A stretch of 64,000 nucleotides of DNA from Stutzerimonas stutzeri (GTDB lineage: Bacteria; Pseudomonadota; Gammaproteobacteria; Pseudomonadales; Pseudomonadaceae). Position numbers and translations under genes: made by a program. Shown here in pieces: positions 9,868 to 20,478 of this stretch. The notes below the pieces were generated by a model that did not search any database, had not been told where the DNA came from, and saw only the letters and a program-made list of their open reading frames with translations. The stretch is taken from assembly GCF_024448935.1 (NCBI RefSeq), contig NZ_JAMOIE010000011.1, forward strand, positions 1 through 64,000, in the 5' to 3' direction. Every line of letters begins with the position of its first letter. The first letter of the stretch is position 1.

Positions 9868-11366
9868 ATCATGCGTTGATCATGCCGATCCTGCTGCCCT
9901 TGTTGGTCGGCTGCAGTCTGCTGTTGCTTCATCGCCAGCGTGCATCGCTTAAACGCCTGCTATCGGTGACGGCTACCTGGTTGCTGGTGCCGCTGGCCTT
10001 GGGGCTGTTATGGCAGGCCGATGCTGGCCAACTGTCCGTGTACCGTCTTGGCGGCTGGCAGCCACCGTTCGGCATCATGTTGCTGCTTGACCGGTTGAGT
10101 GCCCTGATGCTGCTGGTGACCGCCATACTGGCGGGATTCTCGGTGCTGTACGCCGTGCGTGGCGATGACGAGCGCGGGCCGAATTTCCATGCACTGTTTC
10201 AGTTCCAGCTGGCGGGCATCAACGGTGCCTTTCTGACGGGTGATCTGTTCAACCTGTTCGTGTTCTTCGAGATTCTGCTGATCTCGTCTTACGCGCTGTT
10301 GCTTCACGGCCAAGGCGCGAAGCGCGTGCAGTCGGGCATTCATTATGTCGTGCTGAACCTGTTGGGCTCATCGCTGTTTCTGATCGGTGTCAGCATGCTC
10401 TATGGTCTGACCGGAACCTTGAACATGGCCGATCTGGCAGGACGGGTTGGTGCAGCTGATCCGGCCGACGCTCCGCTTCTCGCTGCGGCGGGCTACCTGT
10501 TGCTGGTGGTATTTGCGTTGAAGGGAGCGATCCTGCCGCTGTATTTCTGGCTGCCGCGTGCGTATGCCGCGGCGACCGCGCCGGTGGCTGCGCTGTTCGC
10601 GATCATGACCAAGCTCGGGCTCTACGCCATCGTGCGCGTGTTCACGCTGATCTTCGGCAGCGAAGCGGGTGTGTTGAGCAACATGGTGCTGGACTGGTTG
10701 TGGCCGCTGTCGATGCTTACGCTCGTTGGTGGCGTACTGGGCGCACTGGCCGCCCGCAACCTGCAGATACTGCTGTCCTATCTGGTGGTGGTTTCGGTGG
10801 GCACCTTGCTCGCCGGTATCGCGCTGGGAACAGAGGCGGGCCTCAGCGCTGCGCTGTACTACCTGGTGCACAGCACGCTGGTGTCCGGAGGACTGTTTCT
10901 GCTGGCTGACCTCATCGCCCGCCAGCGCGGCGATATGGCCGCCGAGCTGCTGTCGGCTCCCGCACTCAAGCAGCCGTTGTTGCTGGGCGCGTTGTTTTTC
11001 GCCGGCGCGATTTCGATTGCCGGGCTCCCGCCTTTCTCAGGTTTCATTGGCAAGCTGATGCTACTGCAGGCCGTGCCTCCCGGAGTCGACGCCCTGCTGC
11101 TGTGGCCAGTGATTCTGGTGGGCGGATTGGGGATGGTGCTCGCACTGAGCCGGGCCGGCAGCATGGTGTTCTGGCGGCCTAGTGAAGCGGTCAGTGTTGG
11201 AAGGCCCGCGGATCGCGTGCGAGTGGTGGCAACCTTTGGTTTGCTGTTTGGCAGCGTGTTGTTGGTAGCAGTGGCGCAGCCGATCCAGGCCTACATGCAG
11301 GCGACCGCAGCCCAGTTGTTCGAGCTACAGCCGTATCTGCAGATTATCCGGGGAGGTGAGGCATGA
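9864..11366 (+). CDS. mrpD: Mrp/Pha antiporter subunit D
   Basis: A 500-residue NuoM/N-like membrane subunit with about 14 hydrophobic segments. Family marks are FNLFVFFEILLISSYALL, LPLYFWLPRAYAAATAPVAA (a lysine lies shortly before, in FALKGAILP), and LPPFSGFIGK. It works with MrpA as a proton path of the antiporter. Four-base overlaps with mrpC and mrpE. Confidence 0.93.
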   Translation: MNHALIMPILLPLLVGCSLLLLHRQRASLKRLLSVTATWLLVPLALGLLWQADAGQLSVYRLGGWQPPFGIMLLLDRLSALMLLVTAILAGFSVLYAVRGDDERGPNFHALFQFQLAGINGAFLTGDLFNLFVFFEILLISSYALLLHGQGAKRVQSGIHYVVLNLLGSSLFLIGVSMLYGLTGTLNMADLAGRVGAADPADAPLLAAAGYLLLVVFALKGAILPLYFWLPRAYAAATAPVAALFAIMTKLGLYAIVRVFTLIFGSEAGVLSNMVLDWLWPLSMLTLVGGVLGALAARNLQILLSYLVVVSVGTLLAGIALGTEAGLSAALYYLVHSTLVSGGLFLLADLIARQRGDMAAELLSAPALKQPLLLGALFFAGAISIAGLPPFSGFIGKLMLLQAVPPGVDALLLWPVILVGGLGMVLALSRAGSMVFWRPSEAVSVGRPADRVRVVATFGLLFGSVLLVAVAQPIQAYMQATAAQLFELQPYLQIIRGGEA

Positions 11367-11863
11367 AATCACGTCTGCTGCCCAACCCTGCGCTCACCTT
11401 GCTGCTTGCGCTGCTCTGGCTGATGCTCAATAACGCACTGAGCGTGGGGCAACTGGTGCTTGGACTGTTTTTAGGTTGGGCGATCCCATTGCTGGTGCAG
11501 GGATTTCTGGTTGACCTACCGAAAGTGCGTAGGCCCTTGAAGCTCTGCCTGTTTCTGCTGAAGGTGTTTTACGACATCGTCGTGGCCAACGTCAGTGTGG
11601 CCAAGCTGGTGCTCGGTTCTCGGGATCGACTGCGGCCTGCCTTCGTCGAGATATCGATGGCCATTGAGCATCCGTTCGTCCTCGCCGTGTTGACCAGCAT
11701 CATTTCGTTAACCCCTGGAACGGTATCGGCGTCTTTGCGACCCGGGCACAAGATGTTGCTGATTCACGCTCTGGATGCCCCCGACATCGAGGCGCTGGTC
11801 GCCGGGGTGAAGAGCCGTTACGAAACGCCGCTGCTGGAGATTTTCGAATGCTCGCGTATGTAA
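11363..11863 (+). CDS. mrpE: Mrp/Pha antiporter subunit E
   Basis: A 166-residue protein of the MnhE/PhaE family: two or three N-terminal membrane helices, then a cytoplasmic domain containing ISLTPGTVSASL and LLIHALDAPD, which are conserved in this subunit. It overlaps both mrpD (4 bases) and mrpF (16 bases). Confidence 0.9.
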   Translation: MKSRLLPNPALTLLLALLWLMLNNALSVGQLVLGLFLGWAIPLLVQGFLVDLPKVRRPLKLCLFLLKVFYDIVVANVSVAKLVLGSRDRLRPAFVEISMAIEHPFVLAVLTSIISLTPGTVSASLRPGHKMLLIHALDAPDIEALVAGVKSRYETPLLEIFECSRM

Positions 11864-12117
11864 TTCCCCTGTGCATGGCGATTATCGGAATCGCAGCGAT
11901 CTTAAACGTGGTGCGGCTCGTTCAGGGGCCGGACATGCCTGATCGAGTATTGGCGCTCGACACCTTGTATATCAATGCGCTGGCCTTGATCGTCCTGTTT
12001 GGTATCTGGCTCGCGTCCGATCTGTTCTTCGAGGCGGCTCTGCTCATCGCGGTGATGGGTTTCGTCAGTACCGTGGCCGTGGGCAAGCACCTGTTGCACG
12101 GCGACATCATTGACTGA
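11848..12117 (+). CDS. mrpF: Mrp/Pha antiporter subunit F
   Basis: An 89-residue, three-helix membrane protein with the family stretch RLVQGPDMPDRVLALDTL between the first two helices. It starts inside the end of mrpE and ends 9 bases before mrpG. Confidence 0.9.
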   Translation: MLAYVIPLCMAIIGIAAILNVVRLVQGPDMPDRVLALDTLYINALALIVLFGIWLASDLFFEAALLIAVMGFVSTVAVGKHLLHGDIID

Positions 12118-12126
12118 GGAGGCTGC

Positions 12127-12456
12127 ATGCCATTCTGGATAGAACTGCTGGTGAGCGTGTTTCTGATGGTGGGGAGCGCGTTCGCCTTGGTTGGGGCGAT
12201 CGGTTTGTACCGCCTTCCCGATTTCTTTACACGGCTGCACGGTCCGACCAAGGCAACCACGCTTGGGGTCGGTGGGATCGTCATCGCTTCGATGATCTTC
12301 TTCAGTAACCAGGGCAACGGCCTCAGCGTCCATGAAGTGCTGATCACCCTGTTTTTGTTTTTGACCGCGCCGGTCAGCGCCCATGTCCTGGCGAAGGCTG
12401 CCATGCAGCAAAGGCTGCCTTATACGGCCAAAACCCGCGGCAAACCCTGGGATTGA
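12127..12456 (+). CDS. mrpG: Mrp/Pha antiporter subunit G
   Basis: A 109-residue protein with three membrane helices and the conserved GLYRLPDFFTRLHGPTKATT loop of MnhG/PhaG. GAGGAGG upstream is a strong ribosome site. It is the last gene of the mrpA-G operon and converges on glnD; a hairpin with 8-bp arms at 12481-12500, without a T-tract, lies between them. Confidence 0.9.
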   Translation: MPFWIELLVSVFLMVGSAFALVGAIGLYRLPDFFTRLHGPTKATTLGVGGIVIASMIFFSNQGNGLSVHEVLITLFLFLTAPVSAHVLAKAAMQQRLPYTAKTRGKPWD

Positions 12457-12514
12457 AGCGGGTCTGATGAGCGTTCGTTACCGCCTCGTTGCCGAGGCGG
12501 CATGGCGTGGTCGT

Positions 12515-15217
12515 TCAGATGACGAGGCTGCTCGGCGAGGGCTGATGCTCATTGTCCTGCGTCAATTGCTTGATCATCGCCTGCTGCAGCCGGGTACACA
12601 GCAGCGGGTCCGACAAGGGCTGGTTGTCGGTAGTGGTGACGAAGAACACGTCCTCGACACGCTCGCCCAACGTGGCGATCTTGGCGTTCTGCACCGAGAG
12701 ATCGAAGTCCAGAAACAGCTGGCCAATGCGCGCCAATAGCCCGGGGCGGTCCGGTGCAACGACCTCGATGATCGTTTGCGGGCGCTGCATGTCGTTGTGG
12801 ATGGTGACCTGCGGTGGGAACGCGAAATGCTTCAGTTGCCGAGGCACACGTTTCTGAATGATGGTCAGGTAGTCATCCGGATTACGCAGCGCGTTGATCA
12901 GCCCTTGCCGAATTTCCTCTGTGCGCTCGGGGTCGTGGCCAATGGGAGAACCGTCGGCGTCCAGCACGATGTAGGTGTCCAGCGTGAACTGGCTGCTCGA
13001 AGTGATGATGCGGGCATCGTGAATGTTCAGGTTCAGCTGGTCCATGGCCGCCACGGTAACGGCGAAGAAGTCATGCTGATCGGGTGCATAGATGAAGATC
13101 TGCGTGCCGCCTTCGAATTCACGCTGGGTGGTTTCCTTGATCAGGACCAGCGGACCGCCGTTGGCCGGGTGTTCGATGATCGCATCGGTGTGCCAGGCGA
13201 CGTCGGTAGCGGTATGGCGAAGGAAATAGTCGTCGCCTAGCTGCGCCCAGAGCTGTTCGGCGTCGTCCGGATCGGTGCCGTGACGCACCAGGTCATCGAG
13301 CGCGGCGCGCTGGGTCTGGCGGATCTGCTCCTCGCGTCCCAGCGGGTTTTCCAGGCCACGCTTGAGCGCGCGTTTGGTTTCGGTATACAGCTGGCGCAAC
13401 AGGCTCGCCCGCCAGGAATTCCAGAGGGTCGGGTTGGTCGCGTTGATGTCTGCAACGGTCAGCACATACAGGTAATCGAGGTGGGTTTCGTCACCGACCT
13501 GCTGGGCAAAGTCGTTGATCACCTGTGGTTCAGACAGGTCCTTGCGCTGCGCAGTGGTCGACATCACCAGATGGTTCTCAACCAGCCATACCACCAGGCG
13601 CGTGTCCCATGCAGGCAGCTTGTGGCGTACACAGAATTCCTGCGCATCCACCGCGCCCAGCTCCGAATGGTCGCCGCCACGGCCCTTGGCGATATCGTGA
13701 TAGAGCCCTGCGATATAGATGAGCTCCGGCTTGGGTAGCCGTTCCACCAGTTTGCTGGCCAGTGGATACTTTTCGGCGACCCCGGGTTTGCTCAGTTTGC
13801 GCAGGTACTTGATGACATTGAGCGTATGGGCGTCGACCGTGTAGATATGAAAGAGGTCATGCTGCATCTGCCCCACGATACGGCCGAACTCGGGCAGGTA
13901 GCGCCCGAGAATGCCGTAGCGATTCATGCGTCTCAGATTGCGGTGGATGCCTTCCTTGCACTTGAACAGCTCGATGAACAGGCTGGTGTTGCGGATGTCG
14001 CTGCGAAAATCGTCGTCAATGAGATGCCGGTGGTCCCGGAGGAGGCGAATGGTCTCCGCTCGTACCCCCTGAATGTCAGGGTGTTGAGCCAGCAGTACGA
14101 AGATTTCCAGGATCGCGAAGGGCCTGCGCTTGAACACCGAATCATCGGTCACTTCCAGATAGCCGTCGCGCACCAGGAAGCGGCTGTTGAGCGGCACCGC
14201 ATCGCCGCTGTCGCCCTCCCAGAGGATGACTTCGGCAAAGTGCTGTCCGACCAGATCGCTCAGTTCTGAAATGCTCATCACGACGCGGTAGTACTTCTGC
14301 ATGAAGCGCTCGATCGCCAGCTTGGCGTCGCTGTCTTCATAGCCGAGGAGGGCGGCGAGGCTGCGCTGGTGGTCGAACAGCAGTCGATCCTCCGCGCGCC
14401 CGGCCAGCATGTGCAATCCGTAACGGACCCGCCAGATGAATTCTTGGCCAGACACCAGTAACGAGTACTCGCCTTCGGTCAGAAATCCCTGATCGAGGAT
14501 GGCGCTAAGATTCAAGCTGCCGAACTGGCGCCGTGCTATCCACAGGATCGTCTGGATGTCGCGCAGCCCACCAGGCGAGCCTTTCACGTTTGGCTCCAGA
14601 TTGTATTCGGTATTGTTGTATTTGGCGTGGCGCGCGGCCTGTTCGTTACGTTTGGCGAGGAAAAACTCTTTGCTCGGCCACATCTCCGAAGGGCTGATGA
14701 CCTTCAGCATGTTCTGGCGCAGGCGCTCGGGACCGGCGATCGTACGGCTTTCCATGAGGTTGGTGATGACGGTCAGGTCCGCACGTGCCTCCTCGGCGCA
14801 TTCCTGTACCGAGCGAACGCTCTGGCCGACTTCCAGGCCGATGTCCCATAGCAGGGTCAGAAACCGCTCGATGGCGTCGCGGAATATTTCCTGGTCATTG
14901 TTATCGAGCAGGATCAGCAGGTCGATATCGGAATAAGGGTGCAGCTCGCCGCGCCCATAGCCGCCGACGGCTACCAGCGCTATGTCCGCCTCGTTGTTCC
15001 AGTCGAAGCGGCCCCAGGCGGCGCGTAATATCTGATCGACGAACCAGGCGCGGCCTTCGATCAGGCTCCGGATGTCCTGGCCGGCGAGGAAGCGTGCATC
15101 GAGCACCTCCCGCGCCTTGCGTATGACTTTTTTGAAGGCGGCGATGGGGCTGGCCTTAAGTGCCAGTTCAGCCTGGAACTGGCTGCGGTCGAACAATTCG
15201 GAATCAACCTGAGGCAT
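12515..15217 (-). CDS. glnD: Bifunctional uridylyltransferase/uridylyl-removing enzyme
   Basis: A 900-residue enzyme that uridylylates PII when glutamine is low and removes UMP when glutamine is high, thereby controlling NtrBC and glutamine-synthetase activity. Domains in order: nucleotidyltransferase ([20 protein letters not shown], residues about 88-107), linker, HD phosphohydrolase ([17 protein letters not shown], about 500), and two C-terminal ACT domains for glutamine sensing. It is transcribed leftward after map, 27 bases away. The accessory block further along carries likely NtrC/sigma-54 promoters, so this protein may indirectly control it. Confidence 0.96.
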   Translation of the reverse strand: MPQVDSELFDRSQFQAELALKASPIAAFKKVIRKAREVLDARFLAGQDIRSLIEGRAWFVDQILRAAWGRFDWNNEADIALVAVGGYGRGELHPYSDIDLLILLDNNDQEIFRDAIERFLTLLWDIGLEVGQSVRSVQECAEEARADLTVITNLMESRTIAGPERLRQNMLKVISPSEMWPSKEFFLAKRNEQAARHAKYNNTEYNLEPNVKGSPGGLRDIQTILWIARRQFGSLNLSAILDQGFLTEGEYSLLVSGQEFIWRVRYGLHMLAGRAEDRLLFDHQRSLAALLGYEDSDAKLAIERFMQKYYRVVMSISELSDLVGQHFAEVILWEGDSGDAVPLNSRFLVRDGYLEVTDDSVFKRRPFAILEIFVLLAQHPDIQGVRAETIRLLRDHRHLIDDDFRSDIRNTSLFIELFKCKEGIHRNLRRMNRYGILGRYLPEFGRIVGQMQHDLFHIYTVDAHTLNVIKYLRKLSKPGVAEKYPLASKLVERLPKPELIYIAGLYHDIAKGRGGDHSELGAVDAQEFCVRHKLPAWDTRLVVWLVENHLVMSTTAQRKDLSEPQVINDFAQQVGDETHLDYLYVLTVADINATNPTLWNSWRASLLRQLYTETKRALKRGLENPLGREEQIRQTQRAALDDLVRHGTDPDDAEQLWAQLGDDYFLRHTATDVAWHTDAIIEHPANGGPLVLIKETTQREFEGGTQIFIYAPDQHDFFAVTVAAMDQLNLNIHDARIITSSSQFTLDTYIVLDADGSPIGHDPERTEEIRQGLINALRNPDDYLTIIQKRVPRQLKHFAFPPQVTIHNDMQRPQTIIEVVAPDRPGLLARIGQLFLDFDLSVQNAKIATLGERVEDVFFVTTTDNQPLSDPLLCTRLQQAMIKQLTQDNEHQPSPSSLVI

Positions 15218-15244
15218 ACGTCGCCCTCCATCAAAGCATCAAAA

Positions 15245-16027
15245 TCAGGGCGATGTGCGGGCTATCGTGTCATCGCTGCGCAGGGTGAAAATTTCATAGC
15301 CATCGGCGGTGACCACAAGGGTGTGTTCCCATTGGGCGGATAGCTTGCGGTCCTTGGTAATGGCTGTCCAGCCGTCACCAAGCAGGCGAGTTTCCGAGCG
15401 GCCCTGGTTGATCATTGGCTCTATGGTGAAGGTCATGCCTTCCTTTAGCTCCAGCCCGGTCCCGGCGCGGCCGTAGTGAAGCACTTGAGGCTCTTCGTGG
15501 AAAACCTTGCCGATGCCATGTCCACAATACTCGCGGACGACGGAGAAGCCGTTCTTCTCGGCATGCTTCTGAATCACCTCACCGATGTCCCCTAGGCGCG
15601 CTCCGGGGCGGACTACCTCGATACCTTTGTAAAGACACTCCTGCGTCACCTTGCAGAGCCGCTCGGCCCACTCTGGCGCTTTGCCGACGATGAACATTCG
15701 GCTGGTATCGCCGTGGTAACCGTCCTTGATGACCGTGATATCGATATTGAGGATGTCACCGTCTTTGAGGGGCTTGTCATTGGGAATGCCATGACAGACG
15801 ACATGATTGATCGATGTGCAAATCGATTTGGGATAACCCTTGTAATTGAGCGGGGCGGGTATGGCCTGTTGCACATTGACGATGTGCTCGTGGCAAATGC
15901 GGTCCAGCTCTTCGGTGGTGACGCCCGGCTTGACGTGACCACCGATCATTTCGAGCACCTCGGCGGCCAAGCGGCCGGCAATGCGCATTTTGTCGATGTC
16001 TTCAGGCGTCTTGATGGAAACAGTCAT
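15245..16027 (-). CDS. map: Methionine aminopeptidase, type I
   Basis: A 260-residue metalloprotease that removes N-terminal methionine from nascent proteins. Metal-ligand motifs are visible: DILNIDITVIKDGYHGDTSR (two Asp), the His in EYCGHGIGKVFHEEP, and two Glu in FTIEPMINQG and HTLVVTADGYE with the preceding E of QWEHT. It is divergent from rpsB, the usual Pseudomonas arrangement. Confidence 0.96.
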   Translation of the reverse strand: MTVSIKTPEDIDKMRIAGRLAAEVLEMIGGHVKPGVTTEELDRICHEHIVNVQQAIPAPLNYKGYPKSICTSINHVVCHGIPNDKPLKDGDILNIDITVIKDGYHGDTSRMFIVGKAPEWAERLCKVTQECLYKGIEVVRPGARLGDIGEVIQKHAEKNGFSVVREYCGHGIGKVFHEEPQVLHYGRAGTGLELKEGMTFTIEPMINQGRSETRLLGDGWTAITKDRKLSAQWEHTLVVTADGYEIFTLRSDDTIARTSP

Positions 16028-16329
16028 GCAACCCTCTTGGCGCCAAGAGGCGCAGGCGGAAAAATTGAAGGGGCAAATGATAAACCAAATAGACCAAGAG
16101 CCGATAAAGCGCTGGAGGCTGTAACGCTGAACGAGAAGCAGGGCGTGCGGGAATGCGTTCTGTCCAGCCTCTAGCCTCTAGCCTGCCTTTATGCTATAAA
16201 ACGCGCCGCTCTGCGGGACTACCTGCCGAGCCTGACCCCACACACGTGTCGACACGGTATCCTGGGTGCTCGCAAGAGTTGGATATCGGGACGCGTGGAG
16301 GCCTAACCCGACTTATCTGAGGAACTCTC
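16028..16329. promoter_or_regulatory. map-rpsB divergent control region
   Basis: This 302-base gap separates divergent map and rpsB. An extended -10 element (TGCTATAAA, 16192-16200) points toward rpsB, with no good -35. A short tandem repeat (TCTAGCC twice) precedes it. The following ~130 bases would be the rpsB leader, where ribosomal protein S2 is known to control its own operon in enterics; I could not define the fold by eye. Confidence 0.4.
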
Positions 16330-17070
16330 ATGTCCCAAGTCACCATGCGCGATATGCTGAAGGCCGGTGTGCACTTCGGCCACCAGACCCGTTACTGGAA
16401 CCCGAAGATGAATAAGTACATCTTTGGCGCGCGCAACAAGATTCATATCATCAATCTTGAGAAAACCCTGCCGATGTTCAACGACGCGCTGCGTTTCGTT
16501 GAAAAGCTGGCCGCAGGCAAGAACAAGATTCTGTTCGTTGGCACCAAGCGTTCCGCTGGCAAGATCGTTCGCGAAGAGGCTGCTCGTTGTGGCTCGCCGT
16601 ATGTCGATCATCGCTGGTTGGGCGGCATGCTGACCAACTACAAGACCATTCGCGCCTCGATCAAGCGTCTGCGTGACCTGGAAGCCCAGTCCCAGGACGG
16701 TACTTTCGACAAGCTGACCAAGAAAGAGGCGCTGATGCGTACTCGCGATCTTGAGAAGCTGGATCGCAGCCTGGGCGGCATCAAGGACATGGGCGGTCTG
16801 CCGGACGCCATGTTCGTTGTTGACGTCGATCACGAGCGTATTGCGATCTCCGAAGCCAACAAGCTCGGCATCCCGGTTATCGGCATCGTTGACACCAACA
16901 GCAGCCCGGAAGGCGTCGACTACATCATCCCGGGTAACGATGATGCCATCCGTGCCGTGCAACTCTATCTGGGCTCCATGGCGGACGCTGTACTGCGTGG
17001 TCGTCAGAACAATGCTGGCGGTGCGGACGAGTTCGTCGAAGAGTCAGTCGCAGAGACTGCTCAAGGCTGA
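16330..17070 (+). CDS. rpsB: 30S ribosomal protein S2
   Basis: A 246-residue small-subunit protein with the typical start [20 protein letters not shown], the signature [14 protein letters not shown] and the C-terminal [19 protein letters not shown] (one residue shifted in wording). First gene of the rpsB-tsf-pyrH-frr cluster. A strong hairpin in the rpsB-tsf gap probably reduces read-through. Confidence 0.98.
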   Translation: MSQVTMRDMLKAGVHFGHQTRYWNPKMNKYIFGARNKIHIINLEKTLPMFNDALRFVEKLAAGKNKILFVGTKRSAGKIVREEAARCGSPYVDHRWLGGMLTNYKTIRASIKRLRDLEAQSQDGTFDKLTKKEALMRTRDLEKLDRSLGGIKDMGGLPDAMFVVDVDHERIAISEANKLGIPVIGIVDTNSSPEGVDYIIPGNDDAIRAVQLYLGSMADAVLRGRQNNAGGADEFVEESVAETAQG

Positions 17071-17105
17071 GCGAATTTTTCGCCTAGCTGATACCCGTTG
17101 AACAG

Positions 17106-17128
17106 AAAGGGGGCTATGCCCCCTTTTT
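17106..17128 (+). terminator. rpsB-tsf intercistronic terminator/attenuator
   Basis: The hairpin AAAGGGGGC-TAT-GCCCCCTTT followed by further T is a textbook intrinsic terminator. Because tsf follows immediately, it likely acts as a partial terminator adjusting S2 versus EF-Ts output. Confidence 0.8.
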
Positions 17129-17194
17129 GCCAATTCCGAATTGATCGCCCGCGTTGAGGCACGATCGAAAATCGAATCGAGAGGATTTGCGAAC

Positions 17195-18064
17195 ATGGCA
17201 GAGATCACTGCAGCCCTGGTTAAAGAACTGCGCGAACGTACCGGCCAAGGCATGATGGATTGCAAAAAGGCGCTCACCGCCGCTGGTGGCGATATCGAGA
17301 AAGCCATTGATGACATGCGTGCAGCGGGTGCCATCAAGGCCGCCAAGAAGGCTGGCAATATCGCTGCTGAAGGCGCCATCGCGGTCAAGGTTGCCGACGA
17401 CAACACGCGCGCCGTGATTATCGAAGTCAACTCGCAGACCGACTTCCTGGCACTGCAGGACGACTTCAAGAATTTCGTCAACAGCAGTGTCGAGAAGGCC
17501 TTTGCTGAGAAGATGTCTGACGCTGCTCCGTTGATTGCCGCTCAGGAATCCGATCGCCAAGCCTTGGTGGCCAAGTGCGGTGAGAACGTCAATATCCGTC
17601 GCCTGACCTCCGTTGAGGCCGATCTGGTGGGTTCCTATCTGCACGGTCACCGGATTGGTGTCCTGGTTGCGCTGAAAGGTGGTAGCGTCGAGCTGGCGAA
17701 GGAAATTGCCATGCACGTCGCCGCCAGCAATCCCCAGTTCCTGGACCCGACGGAGGTTTCGGAGGAGGCTGTTGCGAAGGAAAAAGAAATCTTCCTGGCA
17801 CTGAACGAAGACAAGATCAAGGGCAAGCCTGCCGAAATCGTCGAGAAGATGGTTGCCGGCCGTATCAGCAAGTTTCTTGCTGAAGCCAGCCTGGTCGAAC
17901 AGGCATTCATCAAGGATCCGGACGTCAAGGTCGGTGAGCTGGCGAAAAAAGCCGGTGCCGAAATCGTTTCGTTCGTTCGTTACGAAGTCGGTGAGGGCAT
18001 CGATCGCGCTGAAGTCGACTTTGCTGCCGAAGTTGCCGCTCAGGTCGCTGCCACCAAGCAATAA
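17195..18064 (+). CDS. tsf: Translation elongation factor Ts
   Basis: A 289-residue guanine-nucleotide exchange factor for EF-Tu. The UBA-like N-terminus ([20 protein letters not shown]) and the core signature [10 protein letters not shown] are present. The ATG at 17195 is the family start ([13 protein letters not shown]); the frame extends 18 codons upstream without a better site. It sits between the rpsB hairpin and a weaker hairpin at 18084. Confidence 0.97.
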   Translation: MAEITAALVKELRERTGQGMMDCKKALTAAGGDIEKAIDDMRAAGAIKAAKKAGNIAAEGAIAVKVADDNTRAVIIEVNSQTDFLALQDDFKNFVNSSVEKAFAEKMSDAAPLIAAQESDRQALVAKCGENVNIRRLTSVEADLVGSYLHGHRIGVLVALKGGSVELAKEIAMHVAASNPQFLDPTEVSEEAVAKEKEIFLALNEDKIKGKPAEIVEKMVAGRISKFLAEASLVEQAFIKDPDVKVGELAKKAGAEIVSFVRYEVGEGIDRAEVDFAAEVAAQVAATKQ

Positions 18065-18083
18065 GACGCTTCTGCCGTCCTCG

Positions 18084-18117
18084 AAGAGGCTGCCCGCTCA
18101 CGCGCGCGGCCTCTTTG
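18084..18117 (+). terminator. Weak hairpin after tsf
   Basis: AAGAGGC and GGCCTCTT form a stem around an 18-base GC-rich loop, followed by only a short T run. Possible partial terminator before pyrH, whose start is 144 bases further on. Confidence 0.4.
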
Positions 18118-18260
18118 TCGGATTGGCGGATGGAAACGTTTTTGGCCAATGCGACAGTCACCGCATGGCACCAACGCGAGACTGCGCTGTCATAGCGCAG
18201 ACATTTTTTCCGGCTGCAGGCCAGCCTAGTCATACCAACGCCGCAGGAGAGACAACGCCA

Positions 18261-19004
18261 ATGGCTCAGCAGATGAGTGCACGCAATCCTCGCTATAAAC
18301 GCATTCTGCTCAAATTAAGCGGCGAGGCCCTGGTGGGTTCGGAGGACTTTGGCATTGATCCCAAGGTGCTTGATCGCATGGCCTTGGAGGTTGGGCAGTT
18401 AGTCGGCATAGGTGTAGAAGTTGGTCTGGTCATTGGTGGCGGCAATCTTTTCCGTGGTGCCGCTCTGTCTGCCGCGGGCATGGATCGTGTGACTGGCGAC
18501 CACATGGGTATGCTCGCTACGGTCATGAACTCCCTGGCCATGCGTGACGCCTTGGAACGCTCGAACATCCCGGCATTGGTCATGTCGGCGATTTCGATGG
18601 TCGGGGTCACTGACCATTACGACCGCCGCAAGGCGATGCGTCACCTGAAGAGTGGCGAAGTAGTGATCTTCTCCGCGGGCACCGGCAATCCGTTCTTTAC
18701 CACCGATTCGGCCGCCTGCCTGCGTGCCATCGAGATTCATGCCGATGTGGTGCTCAAGGTCACCAAGGTTGACGGCGTTTATACGGCCGATCCCTTCAAG
18801 GATCCGAATGCCGAAAAGTTCGAGCAGCTGACCTATGATGATGTGCTTGAGCGCAAGCTGGGCGTCATGGACCTGACTGCCATTTGCCTATGCCGCGACC
18901 ACAACATGCCGCTGCGGGTGTTCAATATGAACAAGCCCGGTGCCCTGCTCAATATTGTGCTTGGCGGCGCTGAAGGAACCCTGATCGAGGAGCAGTACCA
19001 ATGA
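18261..19004 (+). CDS. pyrH: UMP kinase
   Basis: A 247-residue bacterial amino-acid-kinase-fold enzyme making UDP from UMP. Visible motifs: KLSGEALVG near the N-terminus, [10 protein letters not shown] for substrate binding, and STDSAA-like [11 protein letters not shown]. The ATG at 18261 follows AGGAGAGACAACGCCA. It overlaps frr by four bases. Confidence 0.97.
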   Translation: MAQQMSARNPRYKRILLKLSGEALVGSEDFGIDPKVLDRMALEVGQLVGIGVEVGLVIGGGNLFRGAALSAAGMDRVTGDHMGMLATVMNSLAMRDALERSNIPALVMSAISMVGVTDHYDRRKAMRHLKSGEVVIFSAGTGNPFFTTDSAACLRAIEIHADVVLKVTKVDGVYTADPFKDPNAEKFEQLTYDDVLERKLGVMDLTAICLCRDHNMPLRVFNMNKPGALLNIVLGGAEGTLIEEQYQ

Positions 19005-19558
19005 TCAACGAGATTAAGCAAGACGCTCAGGAGCGCATGAAGAAAACCCTGGAGTCGCTGGGGCATGCGTTCGCCAAAATTCGTACCGGTCGTGCTCATC
19101 CAAGCATTCTCGATGGCGTTATGGTGTCGTATTACGGCAGCGATACCCCGCTGCGCCAGATTGCCAATGTCACGGCAGAGGACTCGCGCACTTTGGCCCT
19201 TACTGTCTTTGACAGAGGCATGATCCAGGCCGTAGAAAAGGCGATCATGACGTCTGATCTGGGCCTGAACCCTGCCACTGCCGGTACTACGATTCGCGTA
19301 CCGATGCCTGCGCTTACCGAAGAGACCCGTAAGGGGTACACCAAACAGGCACGCTCAGAAGCTGAGAATGCGCGTGTCGCCGTGCGCAACATTCGCCGTG
19401 ATGCCATCGCCCAGCTCAGGGATCTGGTGAAGGAAAAGGAAATCAGCGAGGACGAGGAACGCCGCGCCCAGGACGACGTTCAAAAGCTGACCGACAAGTA
19501 CGTTGCGGAGATCGACAAGGCGCTTGAAGGTAAGGAAAACGATCTGATGGCTGTTTGA
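19001..19558 (+). CDS. frr: Ribosome recycling factor
   Basis: A 185-residue protein that, with EF-G, splits post-termination ribosomes. It shows the conserved [25 protein letters not shown] and RNIRRDA segments of the three-helix and beta domains. Its start overlaps the pyrH stop. Confidence 0.97.
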   Translation: MINEIKQDAQERMKKTLESLGHAFAKIRTGRAHPSILDGVMVSYYGSDTPLRQIANVTAEDSRTLALTVFDRGMIQAVEKAIMTSDLGLNPATAGTTIRVPMPALTEETRKGYTKQARSEAENARVAVRNIRRDAIAQLRDLVKEKEISEDEERRAQDDVQKLTDKYVAEIDKALEGKENDLMAV

Positions 19559-19716
19559 TGTCGCTGTACCGGACGTCGTCCGTACTGCACACGTCGGAGT
19601 GCGCCGAGGCCGAAAGCTTCGTGGCGCGAGGGGCTAACCAGTCGTATCCCCGGAAATTGCCATTGGCGGTTTCTCCCATTGTTCGCAGCGTGATTGAGCG
19701 CAGGTAGAGTCGTTTG

Positions 19717-20478
19717 ATGGATAAGGTCAGGCAGATTGCCGGGCGGAATGTACCCCGTCATGTCGCAATCATCATGGATGGTAACAATCGTTGGGCAAAG
19801 CGGCGTCTCTTGCCGGGCGTGGCCGGGCACAAGGCGGGCGTCGATGCGGTGCGGGCCGTTATAGAAGTGTGCGCCGAGGCGGGCGTCGAGGTGCTGACGC
19901 TGTTCGCCTTTTCCAGCGAGAACTGGCAAAGGCCGGCCGAGGAGGTGGGTGCCCTCATGGAGCTTTTCCTGAGCGCTCTACGCCGAGAAGCACGCAAGCT
20001 CAACGAAAATGGCATCAGCTTGCGAATCATTGGCGATCGGTCACGCTTTCACCCGGAGCTGCAGGCGGCGATGCTCGACGCCGAGGAAATGACCGCGGGC
20101 TCCGGCCGTTTCGTGCTTCAGGTCGCCGCCAATTACGGCGGACAGTGGGACATTCTCCAGGCCGCACAACGGTTGGCCCGCGAAGCGCAGGAAGGTCGAC
20201 TCAATCCAGATGAAGTGACTCCTGCCCTTTTTCAGCGCTATCTGGCAACTGGCGACATGCCTCTGCCGGATCTCTGTATTCGCACCGGCGGTGAGCGACG
20301 CATCAGCAATTTCCTGTTATGGCAGTTGGCTTATGCCGAACTGTATTTCTCGGACCTGTTCTGGCCCGATTTCAAGCACGATGCAATGCGTACGGCATTG
20401 GCCGATTTCGCCAAGCGCCAGCGACGTTTCGGCAAGACCGGTGACCAGGTCGAGACAGAGGTCCGGGCAGAATGTTGA
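19717..20478 (+). CDS. uppS: Undecaprenyl diphosphate synthase (cis-prenyltransferase)
   Basis: A 253-residue enzyme that extends FPP with IPP to C55-PP, the carrier for peptidoglycan and O-antigen. The catalytic aspartate lies in AIIMDGNNRWA, and the C-terminal IRTGGERRISNFLLWQ is the family signature. The ATG at 19717 is preferred over the TTG one codon earlier. It ends seven bases inside cdsA. Confidence 0.97.
   Translation: MDKVRQIAGRNVPRHVAIIMDGNNRWAKRRLLPGVAGHKAGVDAVRAVIEVCAEAGVEVLTLFAFSSENWQRPAEEVGALMELFLSALRREARKLNENGISLRIIGDRSRFHPELQAAMLDAEEMTAGSGRFVLQVAANYGGQWDILQAAQRLAREAQEGRLNPDEVTPALFQRYLATGDMPLPDLCIRTGGERRISNFLLWQLAYAELYFSDLFWPDFKHDAMRTALADFAKRQRRFGKTGDQVETEVRAEC

Noticed and set aside
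12515-15217. Long rightward open frames opposite glnD, and similar frames opposite dnaE, bamA and mgdC
   Set aside because: They are mirror frames of highly coding GC-rich genes, lack family motifs and ribosome sites, and overlap well-supported genes completely.
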